DNA of 64,000 nucleotides from Brachypodium distachyon (GCF_000005505.3 NC_016131.3:45469355-45533354); one strand, 5' to 3'; positions 35,673-48,594 are shown, counted from the stretch's first letter. Notes: generated from the sequence alone by a model not told the origin. Program-made: numbers and translations.

Positions 35673-38600
35673 TTAACTCGGGGCAGGGCTCTTTCTAGAC
35701 CTTCTTGAATCACTGGACTTGTATTCAGCACCCGCCTCTTCCTTCTGCGCTTTAGGTCTTCTGGTTTTTGCCAAGCTAGGTTCACTTGTTCGAGAAGTGG
35801 ATACCTGTTGGTGCTTTCTAGATCTTGTGCGCTTTGCATGCTCTGGCTTCAACTTTGCTTTGGCAGACCTGGCACTAGAAGATCCATGCAATTTCTCTGG
35901 TGAAGTCACACCCTGTTTAACTACATGTACTAATCCTTGTTGGATCTGACACTGGTCATTACTTTCTTGGAACTCTGAACAAACAACTGATGTTGAAGTT
36001 CCCTGCACAATGAAATAGGTATCAGCAAACTTGAAGAAGAAAAAAGAACACACAGACGATAAGGAACGGAACACACAGAGATCATAAGGAAAGATATTTT
36101 AATTTCATCACCAATCAATGATCGATTGATGACTATAGTATTACAACCTGTGAGCATCAGTCAAAGAAATGCAATACCAATCATTAAAACATCCTGAAAC
36201 ATATGCAGACTAGTGCAATAAACATACTCAACATTCCATAGTAGAAGAGAAAAAATAAAAAATCACAATAGAGTGCTGTGCCACACTAGATTCATGAACA
36301 CTATAAATTGATCATGCTACCAGACACGGGCCAAGCATTACCTTATTTTGAGTCAAACAGGGTTCTGTGCCCTGAGCTTGCTCCTCTTCAGAATCATCCA
36401 TTTCCTCACATTCGAACTCAACATGCTGGCTATCTTCCTCGGTATCACTTAACTCTTCTTGTTCCATTACAATGCCTTGAATTGCTTCTTCGCTGGGCCC
36501 TTCAGTGTCATGATAAGAACAAACATTTCCAGGCTCTATAATTGAAATACTAGCTCTGTCCTTCATAGATCCTTCTGGCTGAATGCTGGATTTAGTACTT
36601 CTAAAGTCCTTTGCACTCATGAAGTCCGTCGAGGAACATAAATGAATGTCCAAGTCAATATTGTTCTCCCTCCCACAAGGGCTTATGGATGCTTGCAAAT
36701 CAATACGGTGCTCCCCCTCGCAAGGGCTTGTGGATGCTTGCCTAGCTGTTGACTGGTCATCCACTGGAGGTTTCCGCATTCGACAGTCAGACTGATTAGC
36801 AAACTGATGGCCATCCTCTTCTGGTACTTCCTCACGCATCTCAGCTTCAGTTCTTTGCAGTAGAGGATGGAAGTCTATAGTATTAGCATTATTAGGAGCT
36901 CCTTCTTCCATGTCATCTGTAGTCTGCCTATTACTTTTCTCAACTTGAACTTTCTCAAAAGGGAAAAGATCATAATTTCTTGAATTACTAATAAGATTTT
37001 GAACTGGATGACTATATGACAAATTCACTTCTTGAGGAAACTGAAAAAGCAAAGGATGCATCGGAAAATCTTGCTCAGCACCATCGTCCACCGTATTTCT
37101 GTTGTTAACTACATGTTGCTGTAACCTATCACTAGTACTATGATCAGGGAAAAGATTTAGCTGTCTATAAACACTTTCTGTAAAGGTTGGAGGCGGCACA
37201 GGAAACAGATCCTTAGCAGTGTTATCTGAGGTGCCATTAAAATGAGCTGCACTCTGATGAAATTCCTTCTGAGATATCACGCAGACAGAAGGTGGGAGGT
37301 TTACGGGAGGCAAATCTGGGGCCAACTTGACCACATGGCCGCCTTTCTCTTTACGCAATGAACCTTGCAATTCATCCAAAGTGCCGCCTGATACCCTCTT
37401 AGATGAAGAAGGGCCATCAGAAGCGCAAGAGCTAAAAGGTATACATGAGGCGCTCACACCATGTTTTCTACCATTTCTGTTATCCTGTTCAAAGCAGCCA
37501 TGTGCGGCACCACATTCGTCATCAAGGCTATTGCCCATCTGCCTCATCATGCTCATGCTCCTATTATCTGTATCTGCTAAAAATGCTTCATTGACATACG
37601 AATCATCATCATTTTCAACACCCTCAGGAGCATCATTATCAGCCTGCGACCCAAAAGCATTATAAATTGTGCTTAATGACATCAGTGTACACGGACATAG
37701 ATTTTAAAATAGCTTATGATATCTTGTGATTTCAGAAACACACTAACCTCCTGCCCACAAACTTCTTGTGAATCAGGCACTGAAGCTCTTAATTTTCTCC
37801 TTTTCGCTTCATATGATCTCCGCTTTTCTTTTAAGGTTTCACTTTTACTGTAAGATAGCTGGACTCCAGTGGCAACTCTCCACTGACGCTGGAGCAGTGC
37901 AGGATCTCTATGTGGCAGAAGAAACATCCAAACAGATGTCCAATCATTTTTGAATATCTTGAGTCCCTGCAGCAACAGTAGGAAAGAAGGAAAAAGTAAG
38001 CAAGTACTAATTCAACAGGGAAACAAAGATAGTCGGCAGACACAAATATAACCACCTCTTCGATACGCTGCACTTCCTCAACACTCAGGGGAGAATTCTT
38101 CATACGGCGCACATCCTGCATTATTACAAACAAGAATATGCTTAGTAGTATGCTAATTCTTTTGGAAAGACAACAGCCAAAGAGATCCACATGTACTTCC
38201 TATAGGAGATCACCATAACAGCCAGTACAGAACGAGGGTCCGGTCATCTCAGCCCCAAAACAGTATTGGTTTTTTGGTGCAAGGAAACATGCTCACGAAC
38301 TCTTTTAGAACACGTAGGAGAGCTCTTTGAAGCTTCCAGTAAAATAGAGTTGGCAAATACTATTTCCCCAGGTTCTGATTACATAACCAAATGTGGTATG
38401 ATCCATATTACAGAAATTGGCTTATACAGTTTTTCTGGGAATTTTTATCAGTCTTACTTTAATGTCGTCAAGTAAGCAAAATGGAAATGATATGATGCAT
38501 ATAATTTAAATAAAAGAAACTATTAAAATATTGGCATTCGAAACACTGCCAATACCGCTTTACGAACTTCACTACTTCAAATGTCATTATAAGAAAAAGG

Positions 38601-41600
38601 GCTCTGCTCAAGATTCACATATCAGTTTCAATACTTAATCAGTTAAGACAATGAGCGTATTCTTGAATCCAAATGGACTAAAGGATTCCAAGAATTTATC
38701 AAGTATCTTATGTACCAGTAAATGGAAAGGTATACACATACCTTAACTGGATTATCAGGAGCTTTGGATGAGCTGCGGTTCTTTTGTCTCACAAATATCT
38801 GCACCGCAAGAAAATCATGTTATCGAACGGGCATAAAGCATACAACAAAGAGAAATCAATATTTTGAGCAACTGAAAACTTGAGACTAGACTAAGCACAA
38901 GGCAAAATCAGAATTTTCCCAAAAGGTCAGGATCAGTGGTTGTAAGCAGATACACGGATACACACGAGTATTTAAAAAAATAGTAATTCATATATCATGG
39001 TTTGGACAACGGTTAACTTCACGGGTATGTGTTTTTGCTCTTCACCTAAGCAGGCCCTATCCTTTATGGCTAGCTCCTAGTCCTAGTGGTCGGGCACTGG
39101 CGCACTGGCCACTGCTTCACTGGGCACTGATGCAGTAAGGGGTAGCACTTATGATTTCTTGTTGGGCCGGGAGGTATCCCAAACATGTCCCAGGTGTATC
39201 CACCAAGTATCCATCTTTATATATCTTTGTTTATTTGCCCGATACTCAATGGATACATAAATGTATCGGGTATGTATCCTGTATCAGATATGTATCGGAC
39301 ACGGATATGCAGCCTGACTGACGTATCAGTGTTCCAAGCAACCTGGTGAGCGGTGTGAAACTCTCTTTGCCATGTGCCATGCTAATAAAATCAGAACAGC
39401 ACCTTTTCTCATACAGATTATTTGAAATGAATTCCGTCCTCCTCGTGTTTTCATATAGTCAGATGAAGTCTGTTCTATCGAGTGAAGCAGATACCAAGGG
39501 CACCAAACAAGTGATGAAAAATACTAAGTTATTACATCTACCAATCATAGAAAATTGTGGATTACTCAAAAGAAATAAAAGGATATATGAGGTTTGAAGT
39601 ACAGTTTTGAAACAAATAAACGACACAAAATAGTACCTGATGAAAACGCTTTTGTATCGCTCCCCAGTCATTATTATATTCCAGAAGCCCTAGAGCTAAT
39701 AATCTGCAGGAAGAACATAAGCTAAGATAAAAAAATACAGTGAAAAGTATATGATAGCACAGTTGTATTTCAATGTTATATAATCACATCATGCACGTGA
39801 AAAGGGATATGCCATTTGGTTAAGCAAGTGGAACAAAAACATAGCAAACTTAAGATGATTAACCACCCAAAAGGAGGTTGCCCTAGTTCGATATGAAGAT
39901 AAAGGACAGTTTAGTAAAGCCAGACACATGGCATAAAACAATGCCAGTAACGCAGGAGTGCAAACAGTACAACTTCAACAAGACAAACCTCGATACTCAG
40001 TGTTCCTTGAATCTTACATTTTAAAGATCACATGGCAAGGAATTCTGATTGAAATTCATGGGTAGATTAGAATTAATAGAAAAAAACGTAGGTGAAGATG
40101 AAAATCATACCTGTCCTCTGCATCAGTGAAAAGCACTCTATTGACCATAACTGCAGGAGGTGGCTTATGAGGAAATAGTGAAAAATTGAAAAGTGGATAA
40201 AATCTCTGCGCTAATCTTGCAATATCAAATGGAACAAGAGCAACTGACTCCTTTTTAGTATTCTCAACAAGGGTAGCAGCTAATGATTTCTTGGGCTGTA
40301 ACTGCCCACGTGAAGCTGGTGATGCTGTGGAAACGATATTTGATCTGCCTTGAGAAACATTGGTAGCATCTTTGGTAGTGCTAAGTACCGGTGTAGGAAA
40401 AAGAGGTTCTTTCCTCGAGCGGTTCTTTTCAGCAGTGCCATCCAAATGGCTTTTTCTGTACTTCACAACAGCTGTCAATTGAGTAAAAAAATGATGCTTA
40501 AGTGATGACAAACAAATGAGAACTGCAAAATTGATCACATACATATTTTATGGTTTCTCTTACCAGCTGCAACATCACTTAAGTAATTGAGGACCAAATG
40601 AAATGGTGAGACGTCAAGGATGGACATAATAGGACTCTTAATTAATGGAATCATTGGCATTGTAAGCTCTCAGAAGATGTATGACTAAATGCTGACTGGA
40701 GATGCTGCCATTCAAAACAGAATTGTTGACGGACAATGCTTGATCACAGTAGCCAACCAACTCAATTATCATTTTTTTAAGATCAGCAGCCACACGCTGT
40801 TTAGATGGGTCGAGAACACATAGAGAGAATATTTGGATCATGAGCTGAACATGTTCATATATCAACATGTGCCATTGGCCAAGTTGCTGATCAGTAAATC
40901 CACCCATTACAGCAGCACCAGTTACTGACACCAATGATGAAGGGAGATTGACGTTCCGGGAAGGATATTGCTGTCCACAAGCATGCCCAGGAGCCAGGAG
41001 CGCAGGTGAGATATAAGGTAAAATTGGTCGTAAGGTAGAATTAGTTGATTCATGATGACAATTGGTTGATCTAGACAACTCCAGTCTCTTCTGCCTAGTC
41101 TGAGGCCTATGGCCATCTTTATCATTCCTGCCATTTCTGTTTTTACAGTTCTCGGCATTTTCATCACCATCACTTTCTAGGGCCTCCTCAATTTCGAGCT
41201 CAAAGCCTACATCATTCTCATCTTCATCCTGGGTTTCATCTCCCTGGCAAGCCTGTGAGTCATCACCTTCACCAGATAGGACAGCTGCAAGAAACTTGCA
41301 GTATTCCTCTTCCTCATCAACATTCTGCAGGCCACCTTCATCATCTGATTCCTGGAGAAAGGTTTCTAACTCCTCAAGTGCATAATTTGCCAAAGAATAT
41401 CTTGCCCATGTCCGCCTGCAGATTGCATCTTCCTCCTCGCTACCTGTCGCTTGCTGATGAGAACTCTGCACTGTTGGAGCGAAGGAAGCTTCATTCTGTA
41501 AGGGTTCCTTTTCCAATACATTCGAATGACCTTCTCCATGCTCACAATAAAACTGTGTAGAAGTGCTCTCCGGAGCATTTTCTTTGCAGGCACCTTTGGA

Positions 41601-41813
41601 TGACAATCTTTTTTGCGGACGCGCACAGTCACCTGTGTTTTCATTACCAAGGCTATTGTGAAGATACACTTCAGTGCTTGGCTGATTTTCAAAGCTAGTT
41701 TCCTCGCACTCAGCCTCTGAGGTGAGGCTTGAAGAGGTCTCAGATGGTGATTCTTCCCTAAGGAAAGGGTTGAAATCCATATCATCGTCCTCCACGTCAT
41801 CATCGACTTCCAT
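35673..41813 (-). CDS. GON4L-like homeodomain/SANT-type nuclear protein (~1214 aa), apparent +1 frameshift in first exon
   Basis: Coding exons are 40564-41813, 40111-40471, 39637-39703, 38742-38798, 38056-38115, 37748-37966, 36342-37643 and 35673-36002, all with GT-AG junctions. Order of parts: acidic N-terminus (DDDMDFNPFLRE), an acidic EEEYCKFLAAVL region, a GFTDQQLGQWHMLIYEHVQL block, then RLAQRFYPLFNFSLFP, SANT/Myb-like helices (LLALGLLEYNNDWGAIQKRF; RQKNRSSSKAP; VRRMKNSPLSVEEV; NDWTSVWMFLLPHRDP), a long acidic C-terminal region and a basic tail. Plant members are nuclear and thought to act in transcription or chromatin control. The sum is 3646 nt, one more than a multiple of three. The frame ends at a TAA near 40638, while exon 2 and later exons need the other frame from about 40660, so a single-base insertion lies just upstream. 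It is either a null mutation or an error. Confidence 0.88.
39000..39330. repeat. Repeat-like insertion in a GON4L-like intron
   Basis: The DNA is rich in diverged copies of GTATCGGA/TATCCA-type motifs (TGTATCCACCAAGTATCC, GTATCGGGTATGTATCC, ATGTATCGGACACGG). No clear termini; origin unknown. Confidence 0.4.
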
Positions 41814-43448
41814 ATTAAATGAAGCAAGTATAGCTTAGACAAACAGTGGAATCCCCTACTCTCTGCCATTCATTAGGTGAACACAAATGTGTTAATAACA
41901 TTATAAAATGTGCTTGCAAGAAATAATGATAAGAGACACAACAATGAAACTTAAGAATAATACATATAACCAGCGGCGGAGCTTAGAAAAAATTCTTGGG
42001 CGGGCCAAGCTAAAGGAGAACACAAAATTTTGCTCTGAATCACACCACTTCATAACATATTTGTCGTTCCTCAATTTTTTTGTTCTCATTGGTTACATAT
42101 ATGTAATATTACTACAAACAAAAGAAGCTATACCAAAAGATGCTACCTATGGAGCTAGACCAGCAAAGGCAAAGGATCAACAGATGCTGCCATAGGATCT
42201 TCTTCAACTCCACTTATATCATCTCCTTTTCTTTTCAAGACAACATCAATTCTTCTCTGAGTGGGCTTCCCCATGGTTGTTGCAATTTGTAAAATTGAAA
42301 ATATATTCAAGGAAACAATCCACCAACCTGTGCCTTGCAATGAAATTGACAAATTACAAACTAGGGATTTGGGAAAAATACCTGGATAGATAAATTGGGG
42401 AAGAGGAGGAGCAGAGGCGGGGGTGAGCGGCAGCGGCGCGCGCGGCCAGCCGTGGCGGCGGAGCGGGAGGGGCTGCACCGTGGCCGTCGCGGCGAGGCAG
42501 CGCACGGGCCACGGGCGCAGGGCAGGCAGGCAGGGGCGCGGAGCAGCGGCGGCGTGTCGGGCTGGCTCTGGCGGTGGCTGGGTTCAGTCCGCCGCCTGGT
42601 CCTCACGAGCGCAACCGCGTCCTGGTTGCGGGCGTCGGGCGAGACGACGAGTGGCGAAGCGAAGCAGCCAGAGGCAGCGTAAGGGGCTTATTTCTTCTGC
42701 TGGTGGGCTGGGCCTTGAGTAGCACTAATTTTCTTTTTGACAAAAAACCAGGGCGGGTCATGTCCCCAGTTTGGCCCCAACATCAGTGCATATAACCGGT
42801 GCGTTAAATAACATGCAGAAACTAGACAATCTTTTATTTTGAGAAAAATACATATTGCATTACAAAATAAGAAAAGTTACCACACCCCGACCAGAAGGGG
42901 GATCGAACGCACGACTGGCCCTACGTGGCCACACCTGCTTTGATGGAGAGTGGGATGACATGGGTGGGTGATGTATTGTGTGGGTCCAGCACGCAAAAAA
43001 TGTTCACGCGAAAGCAAAGACCAATATAAATTCTTTTATGAATAGACTTAGTTACATTGCAGTACATAAAAATCAATAGAATCACCAATTTAGCAAGGAT
43101 GAAGATGATTATCAAAACCTTCTTCATTTGCCTACAAACAAACTATATCTTTGGACTTTGGAGAGTTAGGCACAATGGAAGGTGACTAGAATGCACAAAT
43201 ACAACGTAGGACGTTTGACCTACAAACAACAACGACCATCACGAAGCACACTCGAACTAGGTTGCACAGATATGGCTATATGGATACGAATACAGACACC
43301 ACGATACCACGATTTTGCAAAAACACCGATAAGGACCTTGCGATACCACGATTTTACAAAAACACTGATACAGGAATACGTTTGTGTGTATATATCTATA
43401 CCAATATATTAAATTGGAGTTGGTGAAAATTCGAGTTGTGGTGATGGT
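41814..43448. other. Spacer between the GON4L-like gene and the Ulp1-like gene (opposite strands)
   Basis: Bases 42360-42600 are GC-rich and are probably the GON4L-like 5' leader and promoter (a GTATTT donor lies near 42380 on the minus strand). Otherwise no gene is seen. Confidence 0.4.
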
Positions 43449-43499
43449 ATGACCGTCACCGTACGTACTGGACCGTTTCCGCCCGACCCTCTCGCACGG

Positions 43500-44295
43500 G
43501 AGAGTCCCTCGCACGTGGCCCGACCCTCTTCCTCCCCCGCCCCCGAACTCTCCTTCCTCCCCCGCCGCCATGCCACCGCCGCTGCTGCTCTCCCCCGTCG
43601 CGCGGCCCTCTCCTTCCCAGCGCTCGCCGCCGCCGCCTCTCCTTTCCCCGCTGCTCTCCCCCGCCCCAAACTCTTCTTCCTCCCCCACCACCATGCTCTC
43701 CCCCGCCCCCGAACTCTTCTTCCTGCCCCGCCGCCATGCCACCGCCGCCGCTGCTCTCCCCCGCTGCGCGGTCCTCTCCTTTCCCAGCGCTCGCCGCCGC
43801 CGCCTCTCCTTTCCCCGCTGCTCACCCCCGCCGCGCGGCCCTCTCCTTTCCCAGCGCTCGCCGCCGCCGCCTCTCCTTTCCCCGCTGCTCACCCCCGCCG
43901 CGCGGCCCTCTCCTTTCCCAGCGTTCGCCGCCGCCGCCTCTCCTTTCCCTGCTGCTCTCCCCCGCATCGAACTCTTCTTTCTCCCCCACCGCCATGCTCT
44001 CCCCCGCCCCCAAACTCTTCTTCCTCCCCCACCGCCATGCCACCGCCGCCGCTGCTCTCCCCCGCCACGCGGCCCTCTCCTTTCCCAGCGCTCGCCGCCG
44101 CCGCCGCCTCTCCTTTCCCCGCCGCTCACCCCCGCCGCGCGGCCCTCTCCTTTCCCAGCGCTCGCCGTCGCCGCCTCTCCTTTCCCCGCTGCTCACCCCC
44201 GCCGCGCGGCCCTCTCCTTTCCCCGATGCTCTCCCCCGCCGCGCGGCCCTCTCCTTTCCTAGCGCTCGCCGCCGCCGCCGCCCTCACTGCACTCC
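43500..44295 (+). repeat. GC-rich ~65-bp minisatellite
   Basis: Repeated units consist of CGCGGCCCTCTCCTTTCCCA, GCGCTCGCCGCCGCCGCCTC and TCCTTTCCCCGCTGCTC, about ten full or partial copies interleaved with CCGCCCCCAAACTCTTCTTC units. All three plus frames and the minus frames are largely open because the repeat lacks stops, so the long open frames here (for example 43449-44720) are not evidence of protein. Confidence 0.85.
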
Positions 44296-44303
44296 CCCAC
44301 AAC

Positions 44304-44573
44304 CCGTCTCCTCTTCCCACACGGCACAATCCCAAATCCGAGACAAACTCGAGCAATGGAGTGCCATGGAATCCTTCGCCCGTTCTACAAAATCCGTCTC
44401 CTCTTCCCACACGGCACAATCCCAAATCCGAGACAAACTCGAGCAATGGAGTGCCATGGAATCCTTCGCCCGTTCTACAAAATCCGTCTCCTCTTCCCAC
44501 GCGGCACAATCCCAAATCCAAGACGAACTCGAGCAATGGGGTGCCATGGAATCCTTCGCCCGTTCTACAAAAG
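44304..44573 (+). repeat. Three 90-bp tandem repeats ending in a splice donor
   Basis: Units at 44304-44393, 44394-44483 and 44484-44573 are almost identical (CCGTCTCCTCTTCCCAC at the start, CGCCCGTTCTACAAAA at the end). The third is followed by AAG-GTATTC, a plausible donor, so the array may form the untranslated first exon of the Ulp1-like gene. Confidence 0.9.
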
Positions 44574-44967
44574 GTATTCGATCCCCTTGAACTTCAAAAC
44601 ACGAGATCAACATTGCCGCGCCCAAAGTATTGCAGGCTTCTCGCCCAAACTTTCGTTAGACCGAGTGGCCCGAACTCCACACAAGGTACAGGAAAAATCT
44701 TGTTAAGCATCTGCCATTAATTTCAGTAGGTACGGGATAGATCTTGTTTCTTTTTCATTATCGTGTTCATGTTGAATCTTCTTGCTTAAAGATTCTGTTT
44801 TTCTTGCTCAAACTGTCTGGAGTATATTTATGTTCATGCTTCTAATGCTTTTTAATTAACAGTTTAAATTGTTGACCCATCTAAGTCTAAGATTATGCTG
44901 TTTACTGTTGATGGTGTCATATATCTCTGTTGGGATCTTAACCTTTTTTTCCTTGTGCTTGCAGACC

Positions 44968-47900
44968 ATGGATCACGACGTTGAAACAAACACTCTTGAG
45001 GATTTAGATAACCGGCCTTTAAAAAAAGCAAGATGTTGTGAATCAGTTATTTTGGATGATTTACCTTCCGTCTCAGCATTATCTCTGGTTTCTGAAACTT
45101 GTTCACAATCAGATGATCTTATAGATGGTGATCCATTGCCATCGCCTCCATCAGCAACCAAGTTGATAGTTTCTGAATTGGCTAATGACGAAAAAGATTT
45201 AGATGATGCTTCTCAAATGATATGTTCAGAATCAGCTGATCATATAGATGGTAATCCATTGCTATCGCCTCCATCAACAACCAAGTCGACAGTTTCTGAA
45301 TTGACGGATGAGGAAAATACAAATGACGTGATATATGAATTGGCGGATGAAGAAAAAACTGACGTGACATACGACTATCTACCACAAGGTAAAATTTTCA
45401 CTTATTATTTTTATACTTCTGTACTAATGCTTTTCATCAATGGGCTAGAGCTTTTCATCAAGATATAGCACAAAACTGTTGATTCAATCCTTTTGTAGAT
45501 TATGCATCGACCGAACTGGATGTATGTTCATTATATCTAAATCAGGGTATAACGCAAATCTGTTACTTCCATCTTTTTGTAGATTACGCATTGACCGAAC
45601 TGGATCTGTGTGCTCATTTAGTAATAGAAGACTCTTCAGAAAAAGAAATATTGGTGAAGATAAATCAAGTCTATGTCAAACAGTGTGATTTGATATGCCT
45701 GCTAGATAGTGCCAAATGGCTAAATGATGATGTAAGTACCTTTACTAACAAGAAAAGTGTTTATGATTATTTTAGTATTCATTAACAATAAATAATTTTA
45801 AATCTTTTTAGGTAATCAGCGCACATATATATTGTATAAAGGAAGTACATGAGCAAAATAAGAATGACCATAAAGTATATTTTGAGAATACCTTTTTAGC
45901 CGGACTGTTAAAACGGGATGGTGAGATTGGAATACATGAAGCAACCTTTATGACAAAGATTGTCGGAAACTATCTCAAGCATGACATGGTAACATCCAGA
46001 CCCATAATTGTAGGTTCTATTATTTACTTATTATTACATCTCTAAAATTAACTCATTATATTGATTGTAGATTCATCTTCCAATTAACATCAAGCACTCG
46101 CATTGTTATTTAGCTTGTATCAATGTTGAAAAGTCTGAGATACAAGTACTCGACTCATTATGTTGGGAGCACAAACGAGTTGACCTCACTAATATGGTTA
46201 GTTGCTTATAACTCTTTTCTGTAAAAAAAAATGGTTGCAAATTGGTCTTCCGCTTACATGTGTTATTTTCTACCCCTAATAATTTTACAGCTGCAAGGAC
46301 TACAATACCATTTGGACATTCTTAAGACTCAAGAAAACTTGTGTAATCATAATTGGAAAGACCTCGATGTCACTAAATGGACGATTACAGAACAACTACA
46401 TAATCCAATTCAGAAAGACAGGTATATATAGCACATATGTTTTATAATAACCATATATAAGAAATGTTCGGATTCATGTGGAGTACTCAATTTTGTTCGA
46501 ACCATGCAGTTCATCTTGTGGTCTATTTATGCTTAAATTCATGGAATATTGGACGGGACATACACTGTCCCATCACATTACACAGGTAAATAAATAAATC
46601 TACTTTTTAATAAACATATATGTATATAGTGGATGCCATTCTAATTGTTATGGATGCTAATATTGTTCTATCCTTCGCAGGAAATTATTATTGAATTTAG
46701 ATATAAGTTAGCTGCCATACTACTATGCTGGAAAACAAACACGGCACAAGCGAGTGCAACGATTGAAGAAAGTGATTACAGCGAGGGAGACCCAAATGAT
46801 GTTGTGATGTTCGAATGCATAGATGAAAATCAATCAAATACATTGAACTCAGTATCTACTGAAAAAAAATACCAATCACTGATAACTGTTCTTTCTAACA
46901 TGAGCGTACATGAGTTAGAAAGTGGACTTTGTAACTACATCAAATCAATCAATTCTGCAGAAACTTTAGAGTAAGCCATTTATTGCACATATTTTTTTAT
47001 TTTAGTAATTCAATATAATTGATAATATACATTATCTTAATTTCTTTCTGATAATGATTTGCAGGAAAGTCTGGGTACAAAGCTCTGGCCCATATCCAAT
47101 TAGCTTGACTCTCAAAAGGCTGCAAAGAATGCTAAATGAAAAACTGCCCATGGAGCATGATTGCTTCAATTTGGTCGTGCGGAAGATCATGTTTGACGAT
47201 ATCCAAACAGCGAAAAAAACAAAAGGACTAATATCGAAACATTATCTTGACATGCGATTTTGGGTAATTTCTTACATTAACTATTTTTTGTGTCTATATA
47301 CATACTAAATATTTGCCGATACCTTTCTGAACACTTACATATTTATATGTTATAATATCCTAGATGATTACTGATTTTGGGCGACATCCAAACTTCCGAA
47401 AAAGTTAGATTTGGAACAACTAGCATATTCTGTTTCTAGCTGGCCTGGTATCAAATATAATGTTTCGTCTTGCAAAACGGTAAGGCCACTTCCATATACA
47501 TGTCAACACAATTTTTTTTATAATATACATCTAATATCAAGCTTATTTCAGATTCATATTCCAATACAATCCAACAATGGATTTATTCTATCCGTGCTGG
47601 CCAAAGATACAAGAGCTGTCTACATTTTAGACCCTACTCCTATTGACCACATCTATCAACGCAACCCATACGCAAAATATGTGCCCAGACTTTTATGGAT
47701 TGCTGAACACTTACCGAAAGCCATGACAAATGCATGCCCTGGGTCTACATGGAATGAAAATATTTTCCTATGGCATCAACATATCATAAATAATATTCCA
47801 ATTCGCAACAGGTAACATTTTTTGTTCAATATGTACGATGAACATATATATTTTGCCATTGGTTACTAATTTTTATCTTATGTCATAGGGAATTGTCCGG

Positions 47901-48181
47901 TTATCTTATTACCCTCTTCATGTCCACTTGGGATGACGAAAAATTGAATTTCCCATTTTTAAAGGTCAACATCATAAGCATTAAATTGTTATTCTTTTTA
48001 CACATGACATGCTGATCTTATTCATATACAATTATAGGATGGATACGAGCTAAGGAAACAAATTTTGGCAAAGCTATTGACGTTCAAGAAAAATGACTGC
48101 GAAGTCAACATGCCAGCCGGTGTACTAGATATCATCAACTGTATCAGGAATATCCAAACCAATATGAATGTGAAGACCTGA
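44968..48181 (+). CDS. Ulp1/C48 cysteine protease-like protein with a second degenerate C48-like domain (~721 aa, 12 exons)
   Basis: Exons: 44968-45388, 45583-45731, 45812-45988, 46071-46196, 46291-46421, 46510-46585, 46681-46970, 47065-47263, 47364-47479, 47552-47811, 47889-47964, 48038-48181. All have GT-AG junctions and matching phases. Residues 1-140 are acidic with two repeats around [10 protein letters not shown] / [10 protein letters not shown]. Residues ~186-365 are a Ulp1 fold: WLND substrate motif, LPIN...HCYLA (His260), VLDS (Asp277), oxyanion Gln332 and SSSCGLFM (Cys338). This is a complete deSUMOylase-type triad. Residues ~524-680 repeat the pattern (IPI...[22 protein letters not shown]) but lack His and Cys. 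The sum is 2165 nt: one A is missing from an A-run near 47398 in exon 9, giving TAG soon after. That is a real frameshift or an error; the first domain is unaffected. The gene could be host or transposon-derived. Confidence 0.82.
45499..45546 (+). other. Duplicated exon start: potential 48-nt mini-exon of the Ulp1-like gene
   Basis: A tandem duplication (offset 84 bp) copied the acceptor and first bases of exon 2. The extra copy has TTTTGTAG before it, 48 in-phase nucleotides without stop, and GTATAA after it, so inclusion would add 16 residues without changing the frame. Confidence 0.5.
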
Positions 48182-48246
48182 GGATGAAAACGCAACAAAG
48201 ACCAATAAAGAAGCTTCATCTAAAACTCACTGTTTAGTTTGTCTTT

Positions 48247-48594
48247 GCTTTCAGAAACTACATATGTATAGCCGAGTGTGATGTTTTGTTTTTGTCCAAA
48301 ACCTGATACTTCACTTGGAGTGAGTTATTGTGGCACTATGTTCTCTTTTAATTAATTCCCACTGATACTTCACTTGCATAGAGCGCTTTTGTTGAATTCG
48401 AGGATACTTGCTGTCAGCTTTCAGAAACTACATATGGTTTAGCCCAGTGTGATGTTTTCATTTTTGTCCAGAACCTCATACTTCACTTGGAGTGAGAGTT
48501 ATTGTGGCATTTTGTTATCTTTTAATTAATTCCTACTAATACTTCACTTGCATCGAGCGCTTTTGTTGAATTTTAGGATACTTGCCGTCAGCTA
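48247..48594 (+). repeat. 170-bp tandem duplication just downstream of the Ulp1-like gene
   Basis: Two copies (48247-48416 and 48417-48594) share GCTTTCAGAAACTACATATG, TGTGATGTTTT, ATACTTCACTTGGAGTGAG and GAGCGCTTTTGTTGAATT. They probably lie within the 3' UTR. Confidence 0.88.

Noticed and set aside
43449..44720. 423-codon Pro/Ser-rich open frame
   Set aside because: It lies on a stop-free GC-rich minisatellite where all frames, both strands, are open; no non-repeat coding signal.
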